A stretch of 64,000 bases of DNA, taken from Prochilodus magdalenae. Its lineage: Eukaryota > Chordata > Actinopteri > Characiformes > Prochilodontidae. Every line of letters starts with the position of its first letter. Position 1 is the stretch's first letter. The stretch spans positions 733,561 to 797,560 of the forward strand of contig JAMWET010001278.1 in NCBI GenBank assembly GCA_024036415.1, read 5' to 3'. Below the pieces are notes generated by a model. The model did no database searches. It was not told the DNA's origin and saw only the letters and a program-made list of their open reading frames with translations. This document shows positions 25,901-32,843 of this stretch, in pieces. Position numbers and translations under genes: made by a program.

Positions 25901-28792
25901 ATCATTCTCAGCACTGCACTGAACTGGTGTGAGTGGATCAAACACATCAGTGCTGCTGGAGTGTTTAAAGACCTCAGTGTCACTGCTGGACTGAGATCAG
26001 TCCACCATCCTGAACTCCACATGTGGGATATCTCCTTAGTCACAAAGTGTTAACTCCACAGTCACTGTGCTTTCAAACGAATAGTTCATAAATGCTAGAA
26101 AAATGTCATATTTCAGTTTGTAGCAGGTTGCTTGTATAAAATCATGTACCTTGCTCAAATACTTTCAAAAGAATAGCATTACTACTACTGTATGTGTGAG
26201 AAAGTCTGGGTTGTATACATGGATAGGGTAGTAAAGGCTGATGTTAAAAAAACGGCAGTCCACGGCCCAGATTCCTTGCCCCAACACAGCTAATTCACCT
26301 CAGGAGGGGTTTGAAAATCAGCTGGTGGACCACTGAGCTGGATCAGCAGGAGTGAAAAAGTGGTTTTAGAACATTATGAAAGCAGTACATGTATTGTATT
26401 GATCTAGATCTTACCTGGAGGCACTAGATGATGGGTTGGGCTGCAGTAGGGCCGTAATATCTGAACTTTCACCATGGTGAGCACTTGACTGGGCTGAGAT
26501 ACCAAATCTAAAGAGATCACTTGGCCTCCATGACTAAACCAGAGTCCTGGAAATAACATCATCTGTCCATAAAGAGGGGAATTATGCAATGTCACCAACG
26601 AGCTACATTCTAATACAAGCAATCAGTTTTGTAAGACAGAATCATAACTATACATTTAGTACAACTGAATGGCTGTGAAGCAGTGAAACTGTGTTCTCAG
26701 GAGTGAAGGATCTCCATCAAACACCTTTGTGATAAGCTGATGTGGTGTAATCCAGAAATAATCACCCAGCATCAGCACCAGATCTCACTCTTGTGAATAA
26801 AGTGCTAAATGCAATCAGATCCTATATAGCACTCATAGTCTAAAGACTCCCAAAGTCTAGCATAAAGCCTCCTCAGAAGAGTGGAAGCCTTTACTACAGC
26901 AAAGGATAGATCCACCCCTATTAATACCCCTGTCTACCAGTTTTTGGACATATTGTGCACATTATTAAATTCTATTCATTAAGTAATGTCACAGTGTGCT
27001 CAGTCCGGGTACACTGACACTACGTATACCTACCTCCACTCTCTGTTGTCCGAGGTCTGGTGGCAAGGGTAGTGCCTGTAAGCGGCTCTGTGTGTATGTG
27101 CCTGACATTAGTGGCACTCCTATCACGTAGCTGTCCAGTGATGGTAAAGACACTTGAGGGAAAGGAGAGCAGTTTGGTGCTTTTAGTCAGTGTTGGTATT
27201 TTAGTCTCTTTATAATAATAATTATCTCTCTGCAACTAAATGTGTACTAATGTTGATGTAACTGGTGTACATGAATACACAGTACTCAAAACTAAAGCAG
27301 CTCTTCTGTTTAATGTGCCACTGGGGAAAATCTGTACAAAGTACTACTGATAATGATAATAATGTTATTAATATCAATAATAATCAGGAGTGGAAAGAGT
27401 CCTGAAAATCCCAATAAAAAAGCACTGTCACTGCAGTAACGTTAGTTCATTTTTGGACACTCTGAAAATATATCTGTCTCAGGTGAGGTAATGTTGGTTT
27501 TGATTGTGTATGGTAAGCGCATAATAACAGAATCTGACATCAGACATTAAACTTGCTTATAGTCATTTACCTGCAGTTTTTTTCATTGGTTTCACTCTAT
27601 TGATAATTAAAAATTTAAAAGTACTTCAATGCAACACGAGTAGAAGTAAAAGTGCCACGATTAAATCCCACTAGGAAAAACATGGTCTACATGAAATAAC
27701 AGCACGATTATAAGCAGCATGAGAAAAAGAGCCCTGATATGTCATATGCTTAAACGTCTAGTTCAAAGCATCATGAATGAAAGTAAAGTGCAAATCTGCA
27801 CAACAATAAAACTCCTTGTAGTACCTGATATCTCTTTACCACAGATAAAGTGATGTTCTTGGTTGCATGGGCTGTTGCTCCATTGCCCCAAACCCAAAGT
27901 CATCTGAGAACAAGTTCCTTTCTCTCCATCTCCATGCTGGTGCTGACCAATAGTGATTCTGGTGCTGATACTATTTCTCAGCCAAACCAAAACAGGTGCT
28001 TCTCTGTAACCAGTGAGTATGCACACAGATATATCAGCACAACCAGGTTAATGGCTTAAGGACTACTGTGAGCTATTTTCCTGTGTACTGAATGGAGAAT
28101 ATCCACCACCGACGTCTGTCTTAGCTCAAGAATAAGTTTACTTCAGGTTATAATAGATAATTCATAAGAAAAAAAGATGAGTGCCTTACAACCGAAATGA
28201 GTTGTCTATGAAGTTTTGAACGCTTGGCTTATCCACCATGGCAATATCACCTCCTTTCATTCTCTGACAAACAGCTCTTGCCTCCAGCCACGTTGATGCA
28301 GTAGCTGACATCCAGTAGCAGTGTAAACTCTCTCTGTCAATCTGGGACCTTTTTGGACAAGAATCTTCATCTGGTGGGTGATAGATTTTAACTACAGTGA
28401 AAAATTCCTCACAAGGTGAACACAAAAACAAACGACTATCTTTTTACATGATTGTTTTTTTTATAGTTTGAGTTCAGCACTCATCCTTAACACTGAACAT
28501 TTCTTGATGACTGGACTAACAAAAAAGCCTCAGAACTGCTTGGAATAAACCTCATTACTTTAATTTATATTGAAAGTGAAGGATGTTTTTTTTGCCCTTT
28601 TCTGTAAAGGTAACATTTTGGAGATACTGAAGTTTTTCTCTGGACAGTAATTATACAACAGTAGAAATATTGGGCTCCATTTCCAAAACATAGCTGCATC
28701 CTCTGGGAGAAAAGAAGTTAAAACATCTCACCGCTGAGGCCTGTGACGGCACCAATGATCCAGAAAAGAAGCAGATGCACAAGAGTCGCCAT
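274..28792 (-). CDS. pkd1: polycystin-1 family receptor (pkd1; possibly the pkd1b paralogue), 32 exons, 3' end outside window
   Basis: Polycystin-1 is a very large membrane receptor that pairs with polycystin-2 at cilia and cell contacts. Inferred exons in transcript order: 28792-28732, 28391-28190, 28003-27825, 27152-27030, 26609-26415, 25244-24979, 24208-23462, 22351-22220, 21853-21678, 21588-21458, 20957-17323, 16618-16448, 16340-16203, 16107-15825, 14275-14044, 13918-13768, 12975-12841, 12429-12285, 11373-10768, 10421-10271, 10143-9887, 8610-8419, 8288-8121, 8038-7895, 6985-6775, 6162-6039, 5887-5735, 4914-4850, 4749-4568, 3643-3532, 3362-3205, 476-274. All phases join and no stop occurs in 3276 codons. 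The 3635-base exon 11 matches the giant PKD-repeat exon of mammalian PKD1. Motifs such as 'CLTQHLTLFGASLFV', 'RHLQREGAFQRNSLDDFQ' and 'LLLEPLK' are PKD1-type rather than PKD1L-type. The last exon ends in phase 0 at a GT donor, so the gene continues left of base 1. Assignment as pkd1b rests on the short N-terminus and is unproven. Confidence 0.93.
4021..4052. repeat. (TA)16 microsatellite in pkd1 intron 29
   Basis: An uninterrupted TA run between exons 29 and 30. The intron (3644-4567) otherwise shows nothing recognised. Confidence 0.95.
5735..6985 (-). CDS. pkd1: pkd1 exons 25-27: second and third membrane helices and start of the following loop
   Basis: Exon 25 (6985-6775) encodes 'ELQHFGRMLRAQLLFGLRDR', 'HLWVSLWERP' and a helix with 'LYLAGGAVWYGAV'. 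Exon 26 (6162-6039) encodes 'ETILVGMTVAVVMFPLQSLL' and ends in 'SLFRMTKSK'. Exon 27 (5887-5735) begins 'VLMELSLPP' and ends 'THEGSSPFT'. The exon 26 boundary needs a GC donor (AAG|GCATGG at 6038); no GT donor in the right phase gives the conserved 'SLFRM-x-x-SK' end. Intron 24 (7040-7653) is largely one terminal-inverted-repeat transposon. Intron 25 (6163-6774) shows nothing I recognise. Confidence 0.85.
7040..7653. mobile_element. non-autonomous DNA transposon with CCCAATC...GATTGGG ends in pkd1 intron 24
   Basis: The ends are inverted (CCCAATC at 7040-7046; GATTGGG at 7647-7653) with matching subterminal 'atttc' / 'gaaat'. The interior is rich in the strings 'cccct', 'aggggta' and 'aagggggag' characteristic of a common fish miniature element. 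It has no coding capacity and fills almost all of the intron between exons 24 and 25. Confidence 0.6.
7895..8610 (-). CDS. pkd1: pkd1 exons 22-24: first transmembrane helix and PLAT domain
   Basis: Exon 22 (8610-8419) encodes the first membrane helix ('VVVGIVCGVLLLIHLLVGLI') and then 'HKLDHLESL...PLCGQAGRYHYRVLVKTGW', the entry to the PLAT (polycystin-1, lipoxygenase, alpha-toxin) beta-sandwich. Exon 23 (8288-8121) carries 'TSAHVGISLYGLNKSGSRH', 'FQRNSLDDFQV' and 'IWKICIWHDNTG'. Exon 24 (8038-7895) carries 'LDPSWYLQHVVVWD', 'FFLVEDWLSVEN'. The PLAT domain lies in the first intracellular loop and binds phospholipid in known polycystins. All three exons join in phase 1. This is the best-conserved stretch of the gene and the strongest evidence for PKD1 identity. 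Confidence 0.95.
8975..9625. mobile_element. otophysan-type fold-back repeat, longest copy, pkd1 intron 21
   Basis: The left arm runs 'ccacatataggtgcacc... gtactacagtacaattg' and the right arm carries the reverse of similar text ('gtagaactacgaagtgcaat...', 'tatggtatgtggggctgat'). Inside are 'aagcactgcagtgacac' and its inverted partner 'gtgtcactgcagtgttg'. The palindromic plan indicates a fold-back (MITE-like) element. Short open frames inside are not genes. Confidence 0.7.
9887..10421 (-). CDS. pkd1: pkd1 exons 20-21: GPS/GAIN autoproteolysis region
   Basis: Exon 20 (10421-10271) and exon 21 (10143-9887) encode the end of the extracellular region with the G-protein-coupled-receptor proteolytic site. 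The segment 'TAHCLTQHLTLFGASLFV' carries the cleavage triplet His-Leu|Thr; upstream are 'CVFSSLCQFF' and 'HWSTEGVSVL'. In adhesion GPCRs two Trp and four Cys are usual. Here the first Trp is Phe and the Cys after 'TEG' is Val, but as I recall mammalian PKD1 has the same PKD1-type substitutions, so cleavage is probably retained. Self-cleavage would give an N-terminal ectodomain non-covalently held to the membrane part. Confidence 0.85.
10768..16618 (-). CDS. pkd1: pkd1 exons 12-19: REJ (receptor for egg jelly) region
   Basis: The REJ module is the roughly 700-residue extracellular block shared by polycystin-1 proteins and the sea-urchin sperm receptor for egg jelly; it is needed for cleavage at the GPS. 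Exons 12 to 19 are 16618-16448, 16340-16203, 16107-15825, 14275-14044, 13918-13768, 12975-12841, 12429-12285 and 11373-10768. Typical pieces are 'SLEPGSVYQFTLTV', 'VKCVSCSQLFSSYV' (the conserved C-x-x-C), 'LVIRPDVLMAGSKYIFTLNV', 'CEDPGPQCPLITLYRGT', and the helical 'LLNQ' and 'LASLSVSSLQDAAQISSAL' segments. The exact start of exon 12 is uncertain by one codon because CAG is repeated at the acceptor. Intron 14 (14276-15824) contains the 24-bp minisatellite; introns 16 (12976-13767) and 18 (11374-12284) show nothing I recognise beyond AT-rich and microsatellite sequence. Confidence 0.88.
14881..15246. repeat. 24-bp minisatellite, about 15 copies, in pkd1 intron 14
   Basis: Tandem units close to 'actcagactgatacactgag' plus four variable bases repeat every 24 bp. 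Because 24 is a multiple of three and the unit has no stops, open frames run through on both strands (plus: an octapeptide like 'TQTDTLRT'; minus: 'VHQSESFS'). These are by-products; splice phases of the flanking exons exclude this array. Confidence 0.95.
17323..24208 (-). CDS. pkd1: pkd1 exons 7-11: array of about 15 PKD (Ig-like) repeats, start of REJ
   Basis: PKD repeats are beta-sandwich modules that form the extensible stalk of polycystin-1. Exon 7 (24208-23462) holds a lectin-to-PKD linker and one divergent repeat. Exons 8-10 (22351-22220, 21853-21678, 21588-21458) hold two more, the second with 'RWDFGD'. The 3635-base exon 11 (20957-17323) holds about twelve: recognisable cores are 'YTWNLGDGSQ', 'ELGDGAVF', 'HWSFGDGT', 'VEWDFGDGSP' and 'FRWDFGDS', with others degenerate (for example 'WYDSSSS', 'WTVDPIF', 'WFLDSDM'). 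I count about 15, equal to repeats II-XVI of mammalian PKD1, so only repeat I seems missing. After the last repeat comes 'LECKQPRVTLIQDQ', the usual start of the REJ module. Many N-x-S/T sites suggest heavy glycosylation. Confidence 0.93.
21065..21300. mobile_element. fold-back MITE in pkd1 intron 10
   Basis: The left arm ('cattgacta...', 'agtaatacatgaagaatggt') is matched by the reverse complement of the right arm ('accattgttaatgtattact', '...gttagtcaatact'). Together they form a long imperfect hairpin separated by about 60 bases. There is no coding potential. Confidence 0.75.
21910..22150. mobile_element. piggyBac-type MITE in pkd1 intron 8
   Basis: The element runs TTAACCTCCTGAGACC...GGTCTCAGGAGGTTAA: perfect 12-bp terminal inverted repeats directly bordered by TTAA on both sides, the target duplication of piggyBac transposases. 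It is 241 bases including both TTAA copies, with internal 'tcctcctatgaggcc' and 'ctcctcatatgaggac' subterminal repeats. It has no coding potential, so it must have been moved in trans. Confidence 0.9.
22420..22600. mobile_element. fragment of the otophysan-type repeat, reverse orientation, pkd1 intron 7
   Basis: 'ataccagcacaacatctatt', 'gagtgtcactgctgtgct' and 'gaattatggactattttc' are diverged reverse complements of segments of the 9-kb and 25.8-kb copies. The fragment is truncated and decayed. Confidence 0.5.
24490..24690. mobile_element. 3' tail of a LINE-like retrotransposon, pkd1 intron 6
   Basis: The end 'gacaataaaagccacttgac' followed by a short 'ttgactt' tail, preceded by 'tgtactgtcttgcgcattgc' and 'tcatttcactgtgaacttgt', matches the 3' untranslated end of a fish non-LTR element as I recall it. 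Only about 200 bases remain, as is usual after 5' truncation. The family name is not assigned. Confidence 0.5.
24979..27152 (-). CDS. pkd1: pkd1 exons 4-6: linker and LDL-receptor class A-like module
   Basis: Exon 4 (27152-27030) and exon 5 (26609-26415) encode a linker with no domain I can name ('SLDSYVIGVPLMSGTYTQSR', 'MMLFPGLWFSHGGQVISLDL'). Exon 4 must end at the donor GTATAC at 27029 to keep frame; an overlapping and better-looking donor GTAGGT at 27033 would shift frame into a stop in exon 5. Exon 6 (25244-24979) is Cys-rich: 'CCSVEPMCN', 'CISGLYWCHLLESCLP', 'PCSPY', matching the position and spacing of the LDL-A module of PKD1, followed by 'PPASEPVHYR', which leads into the next exon. 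Intron 5 carries a copy of the otophysan-type repeat. The domain call is by Cys pattern and order only. Confidence 0.75.
25739..26050. mobile_element. otophysan-type repeat, partial copy, pkd1 intron 5
   Basis: 'attctcagcactgcact', 'gtgagtggatcaaacacatc', 'agtgctgctggagtgttt' and 'cagtgtcactgctggactga' match the 36.5-kb copy in order and spacing. The right part of the element is missing. Confidence 0.65.
27825..28792 (-). CDS. pkd1: pkd1 exons 1-3: signal peptide and C-type lectin domain
   Basis: Exon 1 (28792-28732) starts at an ATG followed by a hydrophobic stretch 'ATLVHLLLFWIIGAVTG', a credible signal peptide, and ends in phase 1 at GTGAG. Exon 2 (28391-28190) begins after a pyrimidine-rich TAG acceptor and exon 3 is 28003-27825. 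Together they encode roughly residues 21-147, a C-type lectin fold: early Cys in 'DEDSCP', 'CYWM', the helix 'STWLEARAVCQRMKGGDIAMV', 'VQNFID', the core 'VLVWLRNS' in place of WIGL, and the closing 'CNQEHHFICGK'. In mammalian PKD1 this lectin follows leucine-rich repeats, a WSC domain and PKD repeat I; here it follows the signal peptide directly. A second ATG at 28797 is out of frame with exon 2. An unseen upstream exon cannot be wholly excluded. Confidence 0.85.
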
Positions 28793-28893
28793 TTCATTGG
28801 TGTCTATTGTAGAGCATCCTCACGAATGTTGATGAACCATACTACAGTACTCTCAACAGTGAGATCCATGTTTGTATCCCATCCCTAAAGGTC

Positions 28894-28944
28894 AGTGCCT
28901 TACAAATGAGTTGTCATGAAATTCTGAACACTTGACTTATCCAG
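28894..28944 (-). pseudogene. decayed duplicate of the 3' end of pkd1 exon 2 and its donor
   Basis: About 50 bases, roughly 100 bases upstream of the pkd1 start codon, closely resemble 28182-28238, the last codons of exon 2 plus the splice donor. Shared runs include 'gtgccttaca', 'atgagttgtc' and 'cttatcca'. On the minus strand a matching 'SVQNF' is readable before a small indel breaks the frame. It is not part of the functional gene. It suggests that a second lectin exon or an upstream duplicate once existed here. Confidence 0.6.
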
Positions 28945-31900
28945 CTCCTGTTCTCAGGTCTCCTTTTCCTTAGCACTCTTGGTCAGCGTCTTCCATCGTA
29001 CAGCATTCACTTGGTTGTTCACCATCCCCTCTTAAAAAAGTCCCTTCATTCTCTCCGGTCTCTGCCCTTTCTCTTTCTTTCTTGTCCTCTTCTTGCTCAG
29101 TGACTTATTAGCATTGTGTTCAGCATAGCGTTGCCCCTCACCCCCTTTTAAAGTATTTGGATGACTTTTGGTTTGTCTCACAGCAACAGGCCTATGAGTG
29201 CAGAGGACAGAGGAGTCCTCATTAGCATGCTGTAAAATCTCTCCCTGGTGAATAGGCAGTTAAAGCCCACGTTAAGCCCCTCTCCTCCACCATTATACAT
29301 AAAAGACAGAAAAGACTGGAGGATTTTAGAGCAGCACATCATTTGCTGTGAAAAGGCAACGTGACCAGGTGTTCATACGGCAGTCCAAAAGATTTTAGCT
29401 TGTGATTTGGGAGGAAATCTCATTGCTATTTGGATCAGAAGCCAATTTGTGTAAATTTTACATGAAGCCCCCAAAACACCATAGCGCTTCAAACTCGAAC
29501 TGCTTCAAACATAGAAAAATACAGGACAGGTGCAATGCTTGTTGCTAGGCAACAGCTTAGCCGGAGTACCTGTTGACAGTTGCGTGGTGTAGTCATTTAT
29601 TCAACAACCGGTATGCTCTTGGCACCCGTTCAGATCTATTATAGGCAAATCACACTGGAGTTACCACCTGGGTTGAAAACTACACTGGGGCCTGTAGTAC
29701 TGGGGTGCCATATGGTGACCTGCCCACTCTTTCCTGGAGCCCCTCATACCGATACTGAGTCAGATGTGTAATTATCCAATTTACTAACCATCTCACCCAT
29801 TAGCTTCCATCTACACTACAGCCTCAATGTCAAAGCTTTCAAATGCCACCTTCATAACCTGCGAAATTATCTATTTATTATTTATGCCTTTAAATGTTAA
29901 CCAGCCCGCTGTAAACACTGAAGGCCAATGTTAGATGGTAGTGGGTGGAGTGGCATATGGAGTGGAATAACAATAACATGTAAACAAGCAAATTACATTG
30001 TCATTGGAGATTTTATTAAAAGTTATTTTCATATGAAGGTCTGGGGCCACTAAAACCCTACACATGGCAGTGGCCAGTCATGAACATTTTTGTGGTGGCC
30101 AATGAGAACCTTTCCGCAAGCCTTCATTTCAGATTGTTATTTGCACCATTTAAAGACCACAAGCCTTAAACGCTGTACTATACGTGCTGTTCCTAAAGGA
30201 ACACGTTCAAATCCGATCACAAAAACGTGTGGATTATATGGTGAAAGGAGCTCAACAGCTTTTATAGCAATAGACTCCACAAGGCTGCAACTTCTAAGAA
30301 ATAGCTCCATAAATCTTGAGGAGCTTTTTGAGCAACTTTGCTCTCCGCAGCTCTGATAAAAGAGAATTCATTAATCTGCAATGTCCTCAAGAAAACCCGC
30401 ATGCTTGGCCTTGTTTCTGTTGGTTGATCTTATTACACCATCAGAGGCTTCACATGCGTCCAGGGCTCTCATTAGCTCGAATTTGTGCAACGTGCATTTA
30501 AGGGGAAAGGAGAAAATACCAGTGAATGCAGAAGCTGAGAAACAAATCTCCATGGTGATGAGGCACAATTAAACAGCCTGCTCTTCCTCCTCCTCCTCTC
30601 TGTCGCCATTCTTCTTCGGCCAAAGAGGACAGAGTCAATAGCAATGACGCACTGATGCGCAAACAGTGCAAAGCAGCCTGTTGAAAGACAAAAAGGTCAA
30701 TTTGTTACCATACTGGAGGCTTACTCCAGTCCTGTGATTTCTTAAACCCATCAGTAGTACTTTGTGATAATCACATTGTGATTATTTAGGCCTAACTTTG
30801 ATAGTGATTAAAACTGTGGGACATGATCGTGATAGTGTATTACCAATTATGCTATACAGATCATTGGAAGTTCACCGAAGGGGAACTGCAACATTTTTTA
30901 CACTAATATGGTGAAAACTTTTGGCTTTTGGAGAGGAAAACTGAACTTCTGCATTTCTTTATTTCAGTTTTCTGTTTTTTCCTTAGCTAAACCCTTTTAA
31001 TCATAATGGATGTTTTCATATTTTGATTCACATTTATTACCAACCACAAATCGGAAAGTTTTGTGAAAAAACTAAGTAAAAACAACAGTTACAGTTTTTA
31101 CTTAGACAGTATAAACCTGAGATATATTGGATATTATCAATAATATTCAAATGAAGGTATTATGTATGTTTTGTCTGGTCAACTTCATTTAATTTGTTAA
31201 TATACATCCATCCCTGTATTTCAGGCCCACAGCACATTCATAAAAGAGTTGTGATGAGGTAAAAAAAAACTAAATGATGTGATTCCAAACAGATGATGTC
31301 AGCATTATTTGGTACAAAAGCAGTACCCATGAAAGGCTGAGTTTTTGAGGAGCACAGCTGGGCAGGGTCCAGTTCGTCAACAAATGCATCAGAAGGTGAT
31401 TGAAATGTGTGTAATAGCATTTTTAAAAAATGTTTGTCAAAGAAAGATCGGAAGGGCTTTGCATATTTCTCCCTCCTCTTACACCATCATACCATTAAAC
31501 GATTTAAGGAATTAGGAGGAATTTCAGTGCCTAAAGGAAGTAAGCCTAGACGACACTACATCAAACATGTACTGTGGTCAGACATATCAGGCCGAAAGAC
31601 GGAAAGTACCAGCATTAATGCCAAAAAGTACATTGAGATCCTAGAGCAAAATATGCCACCTCTACCATATGCAACCCTTTCCAGGGATGTCCATTCAATT
31701 TTTAAGGCCATTTAAAACCACATGCTGGACACATTACAAAGACATGGCTGTGAAAGAGGACGATTCGGGTAATGGACTGGCATTACTGTTCAGATTACAA
31801 ATATCTGAGAAAGAAGAGAAATTCTAAATCAGTGTGGAAACACCCCCTGGTTATGCTTTAATACCTTTTAGGGACTCCATTATTTTATATACAGGGCATC

Positions 31901-32843
31901 AAGCGAGAGCATACCATGCTGACAGCTGACAGCATATGATTTTCGCACAATATGTTACTTATACTATATAACATTTGATAATTAACTGAGAACCCCCATG
32001 TATTTAACACCCCTTTCTAAATACATTTAAGCTCATCAAATGTTTTTCATATCACATATTGCTTGTTATAGTCTATTAATTATAAAGGCTTTGGAACACT
32101 AGTTTCTGAATTAAATGAATAAATCATCGTATTAGTCTAAAGTGTGGCAGGCATACAATTTGTCATGGTCTTTGAAATAGCACTCAAATACACTAATTCA
32201 TCTTCTCCACGATCATAATCACCAGATAATTATTACTTTCCTGAAATGGGAACGCAAATGTTCAATAGTCAATTTATTATTTTCAACAAAGGTATTTAAC
32301 AGTGTGTAAAGTTTCAAAACATACTGCTCTCCTTCCATCCATATTTGGAAACTTGGCTACACACTCAAGACTGTGTTTAGGTGTATTTTAACAGATATAC
32401 ATATTTGTCTATTCAGCCCACAGCAGTTTGGCCCAGTCGATTCATTCCGAAGTTATAATGAGTGTTTCAGCCTGGGCTGCTCTTTGAAAGAGACACAACA
32501 CAATGCAGCCAATCAGAACATCATAATTAACCCATGTCAGTATTTATTGGTGCAATAACACAAACAACCTATTCAATGCTGAGGGATAAAGAGGATGTTG
32601 TAAGTAGACCTCCACAGAAAAGGTGGATATGGAGCCTTTGATAAATCCTAAAGAGATTTTTGGTTGGAATTAATCTTGTAAACATTGCAACCATTTCACA
32701 GATGATTTTGTACAAGGTCTGAGTTTATTCACAGGAGTGAAAAAAGTACTTGCTGTTTCATCAGAGGTTAGGTATTAAATATCCATCAAAGCACTTCTGA
32801 AAGTCCACAACACATTCATACAGAGTTCAAGGGAGCTGTGCAG
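28945..32843. other. pkd1-mrpl27 spacer: pkd1 upstream region and mrpl27 3' flank
   Basis: I see no further exon here: no leucine-rich repeat or WSC coding sequence is visible on the minus strand. Contents are the pkd1 promoter side (about 28945-29400), unclassified unique sequence, a dead Tc1-like transposase (31407-31860), and the mrpl27 3' untranslated side, where a minus-strand AATAAA (plus TTTATT near 32723) could serve polyadenylation. A repeat-poor stretch at about 30360-30560 might be conserved non-coding DNA. Confidence 0.5.
31407..31860 (+). pseudogene. degenerate Tc1/mariner-like transposase remnant
   Basis: Plus-strand reading gives transposase-like pieces in shifting frames. The first frame (31407-31715) contains 'HYIKHVLWSDISG' and 'KKYIEILEQNMPP', resembling the catalytic 'LWSDE' region and the 'KYI-x-ILE-x-N' segment of Tc1-type enzymes. 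Another frame then gives 'FQGCPFNF' and 'KPHAGHITKTWL', resembling the second catalytic block, and after an in-frame stop 'RVMDWHYCSDYKYL', matching the 'LDWP-x-x-SPDLSPIE' block. Frameshifts, stops and loss of the D in the first block show that it is dead. No terminal inverted repeats were identified. Confidence 0.7.

Noticed and set aside
28732..28797. Alternative pkd1 start at the ATG at 28797, also signal-peptide-like
   Set aside because: It lies in a different frame and would read out of frame into the lectin exon; the ATG at 28792 is in phase.
30381..30572. 63-codon plus-strand frame with a hydrophobic N-terminus
   Set aside because: No homology recognised, overlapped by an equally long minus-strand frame, and no splice or promoter context; the region may be non-coding conserved DNA.
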